61,756 nt of DNA from Priapulus caudatus (GCF_000485595.1 NW_014577156.1:146717-208472), one strand, 5' to 3'; positions 1-11,143 are shown, counted from the stretch's first letter. Notes: a model not told the origin generated them from the sequence alone. A program made the numbers and translations.

Positions 1-1627
1 GTCCGAAGGACGGGTACTTTGCTAGTATACTATATATATTAATGTAAGCGTGCAACAGTCGCGCCGCGAGAGCAGTGGCATCCGGCAGCGTACGTTGGAC
101 GTGGGATTTGGACGGAATTTACAGGAAACTGTTGGCGAATAGGTGAAAGAGAGTAGGGCTATAGAAACATTCGTATTTAGTTAGCATTATATTTTATTGA
201 AACGCTTCAAGTGCCTGTGACTGTCACCTTGCAAAGGAGGCTATAACCTCTAAATACAATTATACTGTAATCCAACACAAGCGTAGGTGTATTACCCAAA
301 ACATATCGTAACAAATCTAACCCTAGGTCATTTTTTCTACCAATGAGTACTGAAAGTATTTTGCTTTCTAAATTCTACGTTGCCCAACTCTGCTTGCATT
401 GTGTGTGCGTGTGTGTGTGCGTGCGTGCGTGCGTGCGTGCGTGCGTGTGCGTGTGTACCTGTGTGTGTGTGCGTTCGTGCGTGCGTGCGTGCTGTACTTT
501 TTGGTTGAAAATTTTGGTTTTATTTTGTATCCTTATTCAAGGACAACAATGTGTTACCTTAATGTCTATTTGTAATCTTGAGTAAATAAATATACCAATT
601 CCTAAAATTAAATCGTTGATTGACTGACTGACAAAGTGAAAGCACTAACGTTACGTATGCATACGTTGAAGAATACTACAGTTATTGTACTCAAGTTTGT
701 ATATACATTCATGCGTACTGGGGCAAATGCTAGCATATCTGTACTCTATGTTTTGTACATGTATGCGTAAATGAGTGTGTTCAATGCGTATTTTACACAA
801 ATACACATCTGGAGCACTGTCAGACTACTCACTACTCCTGCCACCCAAGACCTTCTCTTCGTGATTTACATATGACGGTGTAACATCGTCATCAAGAATA
901 TTGAATGACTCTGAGAATTCCTTTAACGGTGTTTTGGGACAAAAAAATTAGGAAAAAAACTAAAAAAGTATGAAAAATTAGGAAAAACTAGGAGCAAAGA
1001 CAAAAAAGTAAGGAAAAAGTATGAAAAGTAGGAATCCTTGAAAGCCTGCAGGTATATAACCCAACACATAACGTAACAAATGTAAACCTACTCTTGTGTT
1101 GGGTTACGTTGTATCAGCATGCACTCTACCGACTTAAGAGGCTTGGTAGAGGACTTTACAGACATTTGTTATGTTATTTTTATGTTATGACATTTAACGT
1201 TTTCAATCACAAATGCTTCAGTTGATGAACAATCAATATAAATTAATCTAGAAATAAGATACCAGCGAGATAAAGTGATCCTCATTACTTCCACTCATAA
1301 CGTACTAACTTTTGTACTGGTTTGTTAGTATAGATTTATGTTCTAATCTATGATATACACACACGCGCGCACACACGCTCTCGCATGCGATCATCAGGTA
1401 CATCCTCTAAAACTGCCGAAATGCCTTAATTGCCTAATAGACATTCCTTAATTCCCAAGTGTGTTTACTTTTGACAATCCAACACAGTGATGCTGTGTTT
1501 TCTTAGATTCGTGTATAAGTCGCCGAATTGACAGTTTATCTGCGTATTTGGTCACCCCATCCATGTGACTCGCATAATTGACTCTCATTGCTACAACCGC
1601 CTCCCGGGCACTCCTCTATCCGTCCAT
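1..1627. other. left-edge non-coding DNA (probable SLC18B1 intron)
   Basis: No exon was recognised on either strand. SLC18B1 reads leftwards through this stretch, and its second-half exons would be expected here or beyond the window. I looked on the minus strand for transporter-like segments and saw none. The stretch holds a TG/TGCG microsatellite near 400-490, an A-rich tract around 940-1030, and at 165-230 a segment resembling the ends of the palindromic repeat at 18240-18985. Confidence 0.5.
398..493. repeat. TG / TGCG microsatellite
   Basis: Alternating TG and GCGT units run almost without interruption. The tract creates a spurious Cys/Val-rich open frame that is not a gene. Confidence 0.9.
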
Positions 1628-1934
1628 AAGCAACAAAGTTAAATAAAAAGTTAAAGCCGTTCCCGTGTCTATGTGGCGCATAGGGCGGTGCCTATCTCCG
1701 TTTCCTTAACTCGAGGCCACGCAGCTGCTTTCACAGTAAATACTACAGTGGGAGGTTAGTCCACTGGTAGCACTACGAGTTAACTTTCCACACTCTATCT
1801 TTATTTGCTGAATGCTAAGCAAAGAAGCCGTGTGTACCATTTTTCAAGTCTTTTGTATGACCCGGCCGGGAGTTGAACCCCCGACTTTCCACATGCGGGG
1901 CGAGCACTCTACCATTCAGCCACGCTGCGGTCAC
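1628..1934 (-). mobile_element. tRNA-derived SINE, copy 1
   Basis: Read on the minus strand, the head has a pol III A-box-like run (TGGCTGAATGGTAGAGTGC) and a B-box-like GGTTCAACTCC. The body matches the copy at 41318-41620, including the segments around 'GACTTGAAAAATGGTACACAC' and the AC-rich tail. Two copies sharing the same non-tRNA body make this a SINE rather than a functional tRNA gene. It lies in the transcribed span of SLC18B1. Confidence 0.8.
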
Positions 1935-2058
1935 ATTTATAAACAACACGTCCTCTGAAAATCACGGGAAGAACCCTACATGGTTACACATTTCATCACT
2001 GACAATGCTACCACCAACACCACTCACTCCAGCCAACTAGTCAAGAAACAACACTTAC

Positions 2059-2218
2059 CATGCTGCTCAGGAAGAATGAAATAAGCACACACGAACGCGA
2101 CAAGGATGAAGCCACCAAGGACGTAGAAGGGCAGACCGAATCCTCCAACATAGTAGAGCGCACCGCCAACAACTGGACCCAACATGAGACCGAGACCGTT
2201 GAATGTCTCCAGAACACC
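2059..2218 (-). CDS. SLC18B1: SLC18B1-like exon 5
   Basis: 160 nt, bounded by TGTGACAG before and GTAAGT after, ending in phase 1. It encodes GVLETFNGLGLMLGPVVGG and then an aromatic/aliphatic membrane helix ending in FILPEQH. This is MFS motif C of transmembrane segment 5 plus segment 6, matching the LETFSGLGLILGPPVGG region of the family. Confidence 0.9.
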
Positions 2219-4949
2219 CTGTCACATGAGAGTAATAAAGCATAATAATTACGTTTCACGTAATAATATCTGTAAACTATGGAAAACCCGATGAAGGACG
2301 ATTCTTAAACTAGTTGTTCGTTATGTTTCGCTGTGCTGTTAGCTTGCTATATTGATGCTAGTCTACTAGCTGTCATGTAACTCGTTTCTCAGATGCAAAT
2401 TCTTTCATACAATGTCTTCCATTACTTGATGATATGAAAGGCGTAACAGAGGACAGAGCATACCATACTAATGTTTAAGTGCATCCCATACAATGATAAT
2501 ATCCAACAATTTAAGATGCCAAATTTAATTGGAACAGAAACAAAACTAAACACACATGGCTTGTCATGTCTCTACAGCACATACATGATTTTAATGTGAA
2601 AAGTTATAAATTACACAAAGAAGCAATAGATATTATTTACTATCATTGATTCTTAGAGGCAGTTTGACCTTCAAATTACATTAGTAAACCACATGACACA
2701 CTTTAATTGTTCATTTTTACAGCTAGTCAACCATTTTGACTGCATTTACAAGTGCACTGCATATAAAAGATTATTTGGCTATGCGAAAAAGATAGTTTAG
2801 CACTTACGAACATTGTAGCAACCCTCTCAGGAAACTCGTTGGCAATGATGGCGAAGGAAGCAGTGATGTAGGCGCCTGCTCCTAGTCCCTCTACCACTCG
2901 TATAGCTATGCTCAATGACACAAAATCCACACCGTCTGGCACCATGTCTACGAAACTGAAATCAAGAAGTGTAAATGTCGTTAAAGAGAGCTTTTCTAAC
3001 TATACTACTCTACTCTACTATTCTATACAATGTTCTCCTATACCATACTTTACTACACTACACTACACCATACCCCACCACCATAGAACTAAACTAGAAG
3101 AACTTCTATTCTAGTTATATGCCCACCACTTCACACCACACTAAGCTATTAACTATACTATAACGATACCAATATAATAAACTATAATAACTATGCTAAG
3201 ATTAACTATACTGGTTTAATTATACTATATAACTACAGACTACACTATTCTTTTATACTAGAGAGAAGCCATGAAACTCAATTTCAATATTACTATTGCA
3301 AGGGTGATGAAATGCATGAATATATTCTAAAAAAGGTCAAGTGTTCTCTAAGTCGTAAAAAATAGTAGGTAAATGCTATAGAGGGGCTTTGACACTTGAC
3401 TTTTGTTTTCACGGGTTTTCTCCCCTTATCTGAGTACGTAGAGTGTAGGAGGTACAGCCATTCATATTTGTGCTGCAAATTTTGTGTATGCACAACACAG
3501 AGCCTACACATCAAGTCTGTTAATGTTTTAATCTAATGCTTCCCTTTTAGTCAGTTTCATGTGACCTATGTCCACCTGTGCCGAGTAAATGACTTCTTTT
3601 CAGATTGCACCCCATATGCCAACAATACAATAAACACAATATCAGACACAATTTAAATTATCGCCTCTGCTTTGTGCCGTTCAGATGGTTGGCCGCTTTC
3701 ACAGCTGAAAAAAACATTTTTCGACCACATTACTTATCTTTCAATCCGCAACTCCACCCACTAACCTTTACCCATTTCTCAAGATTATTCTTCAGATATT
3801 AATGAATTGTGGCCAGTGACACAGACATGTATAAATAATATGACAGTGTTGTTGCAATTCTCTTTATTTAACGATATCAATGAGGTTGACAATACATCTC
3901 ATTGAAGCTTATCTGGGTTTTACATAGACATTCCCATATTATATATATATAATCAAGAGCTAATAATACCTTATTATTTACCTTATAATACCTTATTATT
4001 ATACCTAAAAAAGGTATTATTAGCTCTTGATATAATATATATATATAACATATGATATAGCGACTTTTTGCACCAATGTCATGTATTATGAAATATTTTG
4101 ATCGCATTACGTTTTCTTTTCTTTAAACATATGTAACATTTCATATATGTGTAGATATGAGATCACCACACGTTCATTGTTAGGAATACAGGAACTTGGC
4201 ACAAGACTCACCTGATGACAAACCCAACCGTGACCACACAAACACCGTGACCGTATATATAGCCGTGATAAATACCAAGCATTATCAGGATATTATGTTC
4301 CACATAAAATAGTGAAAGAAACAGACCGATTTAAGAAACTTTATTCAATATTGATTATCGAACCACACTGTTCCAACAAGCGTGGTATTATTAAATGGAC
4401 ACTGAAACCAGTTTATGCGCACCAACTTGAAAAACTAATAAAAAATGAAGGTTTCGATCAATGTCACAAGATTCCTAACCACACCTTGCTATCTTGCAGC
4501 AACACAATTGCAATGTGGCCCGGAGCACTCACCCAAACAAGCAACATGCCGTCCCAACAGTAAACATGCCAGCAAGAAATGTAAATCTTGATCCAAGCCG
4601 TGTCATCTATATAACAGATATGGGTATATATATACACAAATTAGACATCTCGGCACTATCATGAACATATCTATACAAATAGCATATATGTATAGATATT
4701 ATGTTAAAACAGTACTATGTGTGTATAGATATTAAAATGACTTTTTTTCTCCTATCCTTACTATGGTGTACTTACAAATCTACTACTATACTACTAGTGT
4801 CAATTCTAGAATTTCAAATATCAATCCAGTCATTGCTAATTTATCATCTGTATAACACTAACAGACGATATAAGGGTGTATAAACAAACTATACATCCTG
4901 GCACAACCATGAACATATTTATAATGTGCAGATATATCCATGATACTGC

Positions 4950-4985
<36 letters not shown>

Positions 4986-7900
4986 GACATTTCTCCTATC
5001 TTTACTATGGTACACTTACAAATCTGCCAAAGAAAGGCGATGACAGCGCTATTGTCAATTCTAGTATTCCAAATATAAATCCAATCATTACTGGGGACAC
5101 ACCTTTCTTAGCAGCCTGAAGCATAAAAATACATGCTAAATTAGTCAATGCTTTCATCGCACATAATCAAATGCAGAGTTTTGCTTGCTTCCCAGATTTT
5201 AAATACATCATGCAGGTCGATGATTATTAATGCTCATATACCTATTGAACTACCCTACCCCATTTGGCGATTTACATCTACAGTTGTGGATAAAAACTTT
5301 CGATACCCATGTACGTATTAACTCGCTCTTGCAGAAAATGTGAAAATAACTAGAAATGGCAGTTGTCGCCAACTACATGTATCCCCCGCGATCTAGTATG
5401 AATGAAATATCTCTGTAAGGACGTACAAGGTAGGTAAAGTGAAATAAGTCACAAAGACAAAGGTTTGTTACACAACTCATCTGCCTCAGATGTGCAAGTA
5501 TGGTCAAATTTGGTCACCCTAGAGGGCTGAAAAGGAAAACTAAGTCCACGGTCAAGGACAAACTAGGTCAGTGGTAAAAACACACTATATAAAGAATCTT
5601 ACTGTATAATACTGTGCTACACGGAAACAGTACATAATGGCAAATTAATGTATGCAAAGTATAGTAATTATAATTATTAGCACACAGAGAAACAGGGATA
5701 ATAAAGCTGTTGAGGTGTTACAACATACAAGGATTACTTCTGAATCTCAAGGTATACAGGGTCATGGTCACTGTAGTATGTGGAGAGGACTCCAGATCAT
5801 ACACTGTGGCAGTTCTTTGTGTAGATGTGACCCAGCGCTATGTTGATTAGGGTAAAACTAAAAGTTAAACTAAAGGGTTTAACTTAAAACTTAAAAACCC
5901 CTAGGTTAAAATTAATTTTCAAGTCCAGAGTAAAGATGAAAGACAGGTGCCAATGCGCACTTTCTCTCTCAGACGTGTAAGTATACCAAGTCTGGTAACA
6001 GGTAAATTAGGGGCCCAGTTATAGAGCCGAAGGGAAATATGATCAATTTCAAGGTCAAGGTGAAATAAAGGTCGCAGTGACCTGGTTTTGGTACTTGACA
6101 CACCTTCTGCCCAAGATGTGTAAGTATACCAAGTTTGCTCGTGCTAGGTCAATTAGGGGCCGAGTTATAGAGCGGAAGGGAAATATGATCAATTTCAAGG
6201 TCAATGTGAAATAAAGGTCGCAGTGACCTGGTTTTGGTGCGCGACACACTTTCTGCCCAAGATGTGTAAGTATACCAAGTTTGCTCGCGCTAGGTCAAGT
6301 AAGGGCGAGTTATAGAGCCGAAAAAAAAGTGTCTGCGGCGGCAGCTGGACAGACATGAAACCATAGTATCCCCGCCGACTTCGTCGCGGGGGATACAATA
6401 ATGAGGAGCCTACAACCTAAATTAAAAACTGATACTATACATTATGGTAGGAAAAGCTGGCCTACACATTACACATCATATGGCAAGGGTTACAATGTTA
6501 GGGCTAGAGTTAAAGCACGTGAATTTTAGTTAACCACAACCCTTGCCCCGAAAAACCAACTCCAACCTATCACCAAGTTTAATTTAATGTAAACACGCAG
6601 TTTACAAGTACTTTAATAAACACCATAGTCCTAGATGTAAATTTACGCGACCGGCAGTTTATTAACGTAATAACAGTAGTAGCAACGTAAGTAGATTTTC
6701 GCCAGCTGTGTGGAGCTAGATGGCTCAGGTAGCAGTTGGATAAACACATGCATGATGTTGTTGGTTTGGGTGGATGTGCCAACAAGGGGTAGTTAACTAC
6801 AACCCTCACCCTAACCCTGACCCAAACCCACATCCACAAATTCAATCCCAAACACGATTCCACCTCAATCACTCCGGTTCTCCGCACGCGACACATGGCC
6901 GCTCGACCACGCCCGGCGGCTCAGACGCGACGGTCTACGCGCGCACGCTTACTAGTGATTGGAATCGGTTGGAATTTCATCATCGATCATCGGTTACACT
7001 TAACTGATAAATGATCGAAGATAATCGGTTGAATGTTATTGATCCCGGCTACCAAATATTGAAATATTATATCATATATCATATAACACAGAATTTTTTA
7101 TAACACAATATTCTAAAAGCCATGTAACAGTATTATGCTTGCTTATGTTTGGTGTAGGTTAGATTTACTCTCGCCAAGCTGTAAATTAACCAAAATGAAA
7201 GTGTCAATGACACAGTAGCTCACCTTGGGTGTGATAGAAGAGGGAGGGGAGATATATAAAGCAAGAGTATATATAGGAGAATTCCCATTATATATAGCAT
7301 ATATCCCATTTTATACACTTGATAATGATATATATACATAAGATTTGATGCGAAAATAAATGTTTGATTTGAAAGTCTGAAATATTGACGAGATGGCGCT
7401 ACGCCTAAATGATCGCCATTTTGGTTTTCGAATATCGCGCAAATAAAAACAATAAAATATTCCAGTCAAATTACTGTAACAAAGAATCTAAAACACAATA
7501 TATTACACGTATATATAGGTATGATTATAGAGTTGTTGACCAGTTAGACAAAATAAACGTAATAGGACGTTGTCATCTCTCCCATAGGAGTAACAACTGT
7601 TTTGGGGCTAGCCAAGTTACACATTCACATACCAAAATTTAACAAAATCGAATGAATTTAGATGGCCACTTTCATTTTTGCCAAAAAGTTGGCGTGGCTC
7701 TATAGGTAGACCTGCGCACTCCAAAATAGGAAGTTCAAGTCTCTCCCAAAGGCGTAACAACTGTATTCAATCTGAAACATGTGGGTCAAACGGTTCTTGG
7801 GTTATCGTTGACCGTAGACAGACACTGAAATGCATAGTGAAATTGCCAAAATCTACCTAATTTGCATAATTAAAAAAAAATATCAAAACCCGTGTGATAT

Positions 7901-8894
7901 GTTTTGGGGCCAGTCCTTATTCATTCACATACTAGAAATGAGCAAAATCCGTTGAACGGTTGAACCTGAATTGACTTATGGCCATTTCCATTTTTGCCAA
8001 AAAGTGAGTGGCTCGAAAGTAGGTCAACTGGCGTGCTCCAAAATAGGACGTTCAAACCTCTACCATACGAGTAACAACTGCATGCAATTTGAAACATGCG
8101 GGTCAAACGATTCTTGAGTTATCGTTGACCGTATGCAAACACTGAAATGCATAGTGAAATTGCCAAAATCTACCTAATTTGCATAATTAAAAAAAACAAC
8201 CTGTGTGATGTGTTTTGGGGCCAGTCCTCATTCATTCACATACCAGAAATAAGCAAAATCCATTGAACCTGAACTGACTTATGGCCATTTCCATTTTTGC
8301 CAAAAAGTGGACTTGGCTCAAACGTAGGTCGACCGGCGTGCTCCAAAATAGGACGTTCAAACCTCTCCCATAAGAGTAACAACTATATGCAATTTGAAAA
8401 CGGTTCTTGAGTTATCGTTGACCGTAGCCAAATGTTGACGGACAGACGGACGGAGGACAGACGTACGACGGACGACACCCCGTGGTAATAGCTCATCTTG
8501 ACGATGTCAAGGTGAGCTAAAAACATACAAAAATATAATAAAGAGTCATTTCATCAATGTTTGCAAATTTTCCAAAAGTTAAAAAAAAGTTTTTTTCGGA
8601 TTATCGATACTCATAATCGAGCGCTTAGTCGGTTGCCGCAAACGACCGACTTTCGATTATAATCGATCATCGGGAGACATCACTAGTGCTTACCTCCTTC
8701 GGGTAGAAGGGCGCGATCAGCGAGTAGAACACCGAGCTGCAGAAGTTGACGGTCGACAACATGGCGACGACAAGCACCTGCCGGCGCGATATCGTCGAGA
8801 CGATGCTCGGCTGCTCGTCGGTGCCGATGAAGAGATCCTCCACCTCCTCGACGGACAGGGACGTCGAGTATCGACACGATGTACGCAGCGACAT
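2059..8894 (-). CDS. SLC18B1: SLC18B1-like vesicular transporter, 5' five exons (partial gene)
   Basis: This is a major facilitator superfamily transporter related to SLC18B1, a proton-coupled vesicular polyamine transporter. Coding exons on the minus strand are 8694-8894, 5020-5115, 4533-4606, 2808-2955 and 2059-2218. They join in phase into 226 codons with GT-AG introns. The first Met follows an in-frame TGA, giving a cytoplasmic N-terminus of about 40 residues. Visible family landmarks are the first membrane segment with YSLIAPFYPKE, the loop motif FFGRFMTRLGSRF (MFS motif A), RVVEGLGAG (motif B), and LGLMLGPVVGG in segment 5 (motif C). The order and spacing match human SLC18B1 up to about its residue 212. 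The second half of the 12-helix protein is missing because the window ends. The gene points away from COG7, about 17 kb apart. Substrate is inferred from the family only. Confidence 0.88.
2219..2807 (-). other. SLC18B1 intron 4
   Basis: 589-nt GT-AG intron. AT-rich unique-looking sequence; no repeat or gene recognised. Confidence 0.7.
2808..2955 (-). CDS. SLC18B1: SLC18B1-like exon 4
   Basis: 148 nt, acceptor TTTCAG and donor GTAAGT. It completes a Gly codon split with exon 3 and encodes FVDMVPDGVDFVSL followed by RVVEGLGAGAYITASFAII and NEFPERVATMF. This covers the loop before, and the whole of, the membrane segment carrying MFS motif B. Confidence 0.9.
2956..4532 (-). other. SLC18B1 intron 3
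   Basis: About 1.6 kb of AT-rich intron. It holds a CTA/CTAT simple-repeat stretch near 2998-3240 and the hairpin element at 3953-4030. No further coding segment is needed, because exons 3 and 4 join in phase on a Gly codon. Confidence 0.7.
3953..4030. repeat. small hairpin element (TCAAGAGCTAATAATACC arms)
   Basis: Perfect 18-bp inverted arms, TCAAGAGCTAATAATACC and its complement, enclose an AT-rich loop that itself repeats 'ACCTTATTATT'. The arms resemble hairpins at 18038, 32249, 49337 and 57926. Confidence 0.7.
4533..4606 (-). CDS. SLC18B1: SLC18B1-like exon 3
   Basis: 74 nt, acceptor TTATATAG, donor GTGAGT, phase 0 to 2. It encodes MTRLGSRFTFLAGMFTVGTA and then CCLFG: the second half of MFS motif A (…RLGSR) and the start of membrane segment 3. 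It is aligned to IGAKFMFVAGMF in the human protein. Confidence 0.88.
4776..4843 (-). pseudogene. decayed tandem copy of SLC18B1 exon 2
   Basis: About 244 bp downstream (in gene sense) of the intact exon 2 lies a second copy of its 3' part, with its GTAAGT donor still intact (4770-4775). The shared block also includes the intronic 'CTCCTATCcTTACTATGG' downstream of the donor. In the reading frame of the intact exon the copy meets three consecutive TAG codons just before the donor, and its acceptor half is gone. It is a relic of a tandem duplication, not a usable alternative exon. Confidence 0.75.
4951..4982. repeat. (TA)n microsatellite
   Basis: Uninterrupted TA dinucleotides in intron 2, next to the exon-2 duplication. 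Confidence 0.85.
5020..5115 (-). CDS. SLC18B1: SLC18B1-like exon 2
   Basis: 96 nt, phase 0 at both ends, acceptor CTTCAG, donor GTAAGT. It encodes AAKKGVSPVMIGFIFGILEL, then TIALSSPFFGRF: membrane segment 2 and the first half of MFS motif A. It aligns without gaps to the human segment beginning AEKKGAS. Confidence 0.9.
5379..6396. mobile_element. non-autonomous DNA transposon with GTATCCCCCGCGA inverted ends
   Basis: Perfect 13-bp terminal inverted repeats (GTATCCCCCGCGA and complement) lie at 5379-5391 and 6384-6396. The inside is built from a roughly 140-bp unit, seen about three times, carrying 'GTGTAAGTATACCAAGT', 'AGTTATAGAGCSGAAGGG' and 'AAAGGTCGCAGTGACCTGG'. No transposase frame is present; the short minus-strand frames are by-products of the tandem units. 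It lies in SLC18B1 intron 1. The superfamily was not determined. Confidence 0.75.
6397..6944. other. intronic DNA with a degenerate telomere-like tract
   Basis: No gene seen. Around 6794-6830 lies a degenerate CCCTAACCCTGACCC tract; a GC-rich block follows (6880-6945) that would have been contiguous with the exon-1 splice donor before the hAT-like insertion. Confidence 0.6.
6953..8685. mobile_element. hAT-like element inserted at the SLC18B1 exon-1 splice donor
   Basis: The ends are inverted, TAGTGAT and ATCACTA. The flanking 8-mers ACGCTTAC (6945-6952) and GTGCTTAC (8686-8693) share their last six bases, as expected for an aged 8-bp hAT target duplication. The ends carry further related sequence (GATCATCG, ATCGATTAT), also seen at 16898-16950. 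No transposase is visible. The interior is largely occupied by a second repeat (7216-8519). The right-hand duplication is the exon-1 splice donor itself. Confidence 0.7.
7216..8519. mobile_element. nested element with TAGCTCACCTT ends and internal tandem units
   Basis: Inverted ends TAGCTCACCTT (7216-7226) and AAGGTGAGCTA (8509-8519) enclose about three diverged copies of a roughly 310-bp unit. Each unit contains 'CCATTTTTGCCAAAAAGT', 'TCCAAAATAGGACGTTCAA' and 'CTTGAGTTATCGTTGACCG'. A second member, opposite orientation, is at 58091-59191. It is nested in the hAT-like element and has no coding frame of note. Confidence 0.7.
8694..8894 (-). CDS. SLC18B1: SLC18B1-like exon 1
   Basis: 201 nt ending in phase 0 at GTAAGC. 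It encodes a polar N-terminus (MSLRTSCRYSTSLSVEEVED) and then SRRQVLVVAMLSTVN and YSLIAPFYPKE, the first membrane helix. ATG at 8894 is the first Met after an in-frame TGA upstream. The first dozen codons are repeated in upstream tandem copies. Confidence 0.87.
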
Positions 8895-9380
8895 CGCGAT
8901 GGTTGTGCGTGTGACCGACGGTCAGCCTGAACAAACTAAATAAAATAGTAAATTGAAAAATTAAAAAAATGGTAAAAAATTAAAAATCATTATAAGACGG
9001 AGAGCGACGTTACGTTGAGTATCGACACGATGTACGTAGCGACATCGCGATGGTTGTGCGTGTGACCGACGGTCAGCCTGAACAAACTAAATAAAATAGT
9101 AAATTGAAAAATTAAAAAAATTGAAAAATTAAAAATCATTATAAGACGGAGAGCGACGTTACGTTGAGTATCGACACGATGTACGCCGCGACATCGCGAT
9201 GGTTGTGCGTGTGACCGACGGTCAGCCAGAACAAAATAAATTAAAAACCATAAAATATAAAATAATTATAAGACGGAGAGCGACATCGAGTGGTGACACG
9301 ACGAATGCATGTACATCGTGGTGGTTGGCGTGCGACTGACAGTGACAATCAGCCTGAACAAGCTCAGTACCAAATTATAA
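8865..9380. repeat. 150-bp tandem repeat overlapping the SLC18B1 start codon
   Basis: Four units share 'GTATCGACACGATGTACG', 'GCGACATCGCGATGGTTGTG' and 'GTGACCGACGGTCAGCC', followed by an A/T tract. On the minus strand the unit holds an ATG at 8894, 9045 and 9194 (spacing 151 and 149 bp). The fourth unit (about 9270-9380) is degenerate. The unit comprises 5' coding sequence plus upstream leader, so the duplication copied the gene's own 5' end. Confidence 0.85.
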
Positions 9381-9660
9381 AATATATAAATAAATATATA
9401 AAACGATCAGCCCAAAGGAACTAAAATAGATATATAAAAATGACCCATCCCCCAAGCCTATATATATATATAAAGGATATGTAGTAGATACACTACAGTA
9501 CACTAGTGAGTATGTAACTCTGAGAGAGTAGGGAGTGCAATTTGTTCACTCGTCAGTTGGTGACCAGTGCAGCATGTTTTGATCGCCCCAATCCCACGAT
9601 TCTGGTCATGATGTAGAGCCCTGTGTATAAACCCACTCGCCAAAAAATCGCAAGTACTAC
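9381..9660. other. SLC18B1 upstream flank
   Basis: AT-rich with a short TATATA run. It should contain promoter sequence for the minus-strand gene, but no specific element can be assigned. Confidence 0.4.
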
Positions 9661-10030
9661 TACAGGGGTCGAAATAAGCGATGGTCCGATGGTCCGATGG
9701 TCCGGGGCCATCAAATAATCAAGAGAACCATCAGATTTTCAAAGTCAATGTTCCGAGTCCGACGGACCATTGAATATTTTGGTCCCATTTTACAGTAATT
9801 TTCTTTGAAGTTTCCACGTTCCAATATACGATTAAAGTGAATAAAAAATTACTGTATCGTTTGATACATTCAAATTGTAAATAATTAAACCATTTTATCA
9901 CCATGTAAAATCTCTTTCTTATGCTTGCACACCGCATTACTTTTAGAGAAAAATTTCAAATTTAAGAGGACCATCTAAATTTCAAACTAGATCTTCTAGA
10001 CTTTTTTTTCTACTTATTTCTACCCCTGTA
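9661..10030. mobile_element. MITE with TACAGGGGTCGAAATAAG ends
   Basis: Terminal inverted repeats TACAGGGGTCGAAATAA and TTATTTCTACCCCTGTA bound 370 bp that include 'GGTCCGATGGTCCG' near one end and 'AGGACCATCTAAATTTCAAA' near the other. A partial copy starts at 57282. Target duplication is unclear. Confidence 0.75.
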
Positions 10031-10462
10031 TTACTATGTACAATTTTCTACTTTCCATTTCTAATCTCTGAAACCCGCTCGCATTTTACGAGTGTGCGAG
10101 TGCGTATTTTCGAACCCTGCTATAGGAAGTGCAGTAAGTGCAAATAGGTAGTAAGTGCAAATAGTAGAGCAGGGATAATGTAAAGTTATCTGTTTGCGTA
10201 ACGCATCTGCAGCTAAGGTGTGGCTGCACCACGAACCTCAAAATTCTACATGAATCGATAGTGGAACTGATGGATAATCGAATTTTGGAAACAAGTTACG
10301 ATGAAGACACGCTTGTGTAACACAAGTGCCGCAGAGCGACAGCACTCAACTGACGTGTACTGTAGCCATGTATTCTTCTGATAGACTCACTGGCAAACGA
10401 ATCGAGTGCGCCCTCCGGCCACCGCGTTCGCGCTCAAAGCATATATATAGGATACTACAAAT

Positions 10463-11096
10463 NNNNNNNNNNNNNNNNNNNNNNNNNNNNNNNNNNNNNN
10501 NNNNNNNNNNNNNNNNNNNNNNNNNNNNNNNNNNNNNNNNNNNNNNNNNNNNNNNNNNNNNNNNNNNNNNNNNNNNNNNNNNNNNNNNNNNNNNNNNNNN
10601 NNNNNNNNNNNNNNNNNNNNNNNNNNNNNNNNNNNNNNNNNNNNNNNNNNNNNNNNNNNNNNNNNNNNNNNNNNNNNNNNNNNNNNNNNNNNNNNNNNNN
10701 NNNNNNNNNNNNNNNNNNNNNNNNNNNNNNNNNNNNNNNNNNNNNNNNNNNNNNNNNNNNNNNNNNNNNNNNNNNNNNNNNNNNNNNNNNNNNNNNNNNN
10801 NNNNNNNNNNNNNNNNNNNNNNNNNNNNNNNNNNNNNNNNNNNNNNNNNNNNNNNNNNNNNNNNNNNNNNNNNNNNNNNNNNNNNNNNNNNNNNNNNNNN
10901 NNNNNNNNNNNNNNNNNNNNNNNNNNNNNNNNNNNNNNNNNNNNNNNNNNNNNNNNNNNNNNNNNNNNNNNNNNNNNNNNNNNNNNNNNNNNNNNNNNNN
11001 NNNNNNNNNNNNNNNNNNNNNNNNNNNNNNNNNNNNNNNNNNNNNNNNNNNNNNNNNNNNNNNNNNNNNNNNNNNNNNNNNNNNNNNNNNNNNNNN
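10463..11096. other. assembly gap (634 N)
   Basis: Unsequenced bases. The right flank is a perfect GCAC repeat (11097-11143), which is probably why the assembly broke here. Frames crossing the gap are meaningless. Confidence 0.99.

Positions 11097-11143
<47 letters not shown>
11097..11143. repeat. (GCAC)n microsatellite at gap edge
   Basis: Eleven to twelve perfect GCAC units adjoining the N run. Confidence 0.95.

Noticed and set aside
1860-1934. Functional tRNA gene on the minus strand
   Set aside because: A and B boxes are present, but the downstream body is shared with 41318-41620, so it is a SINE head, not a tRNA gene.
7409-7860. Two short plus-strand frames
   Set aside because: They lie in tandem units of a non-coding mobile element and differ between units.
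8683-8943. Alternative frames over SLC18B1 exon 1 (83 and 65 codons)
   Set aside because: They overlap the frame that carries the conserved first membrane helix and joins exon 2 in phase; GC-rich exon sequence leaves other frames open by chance.
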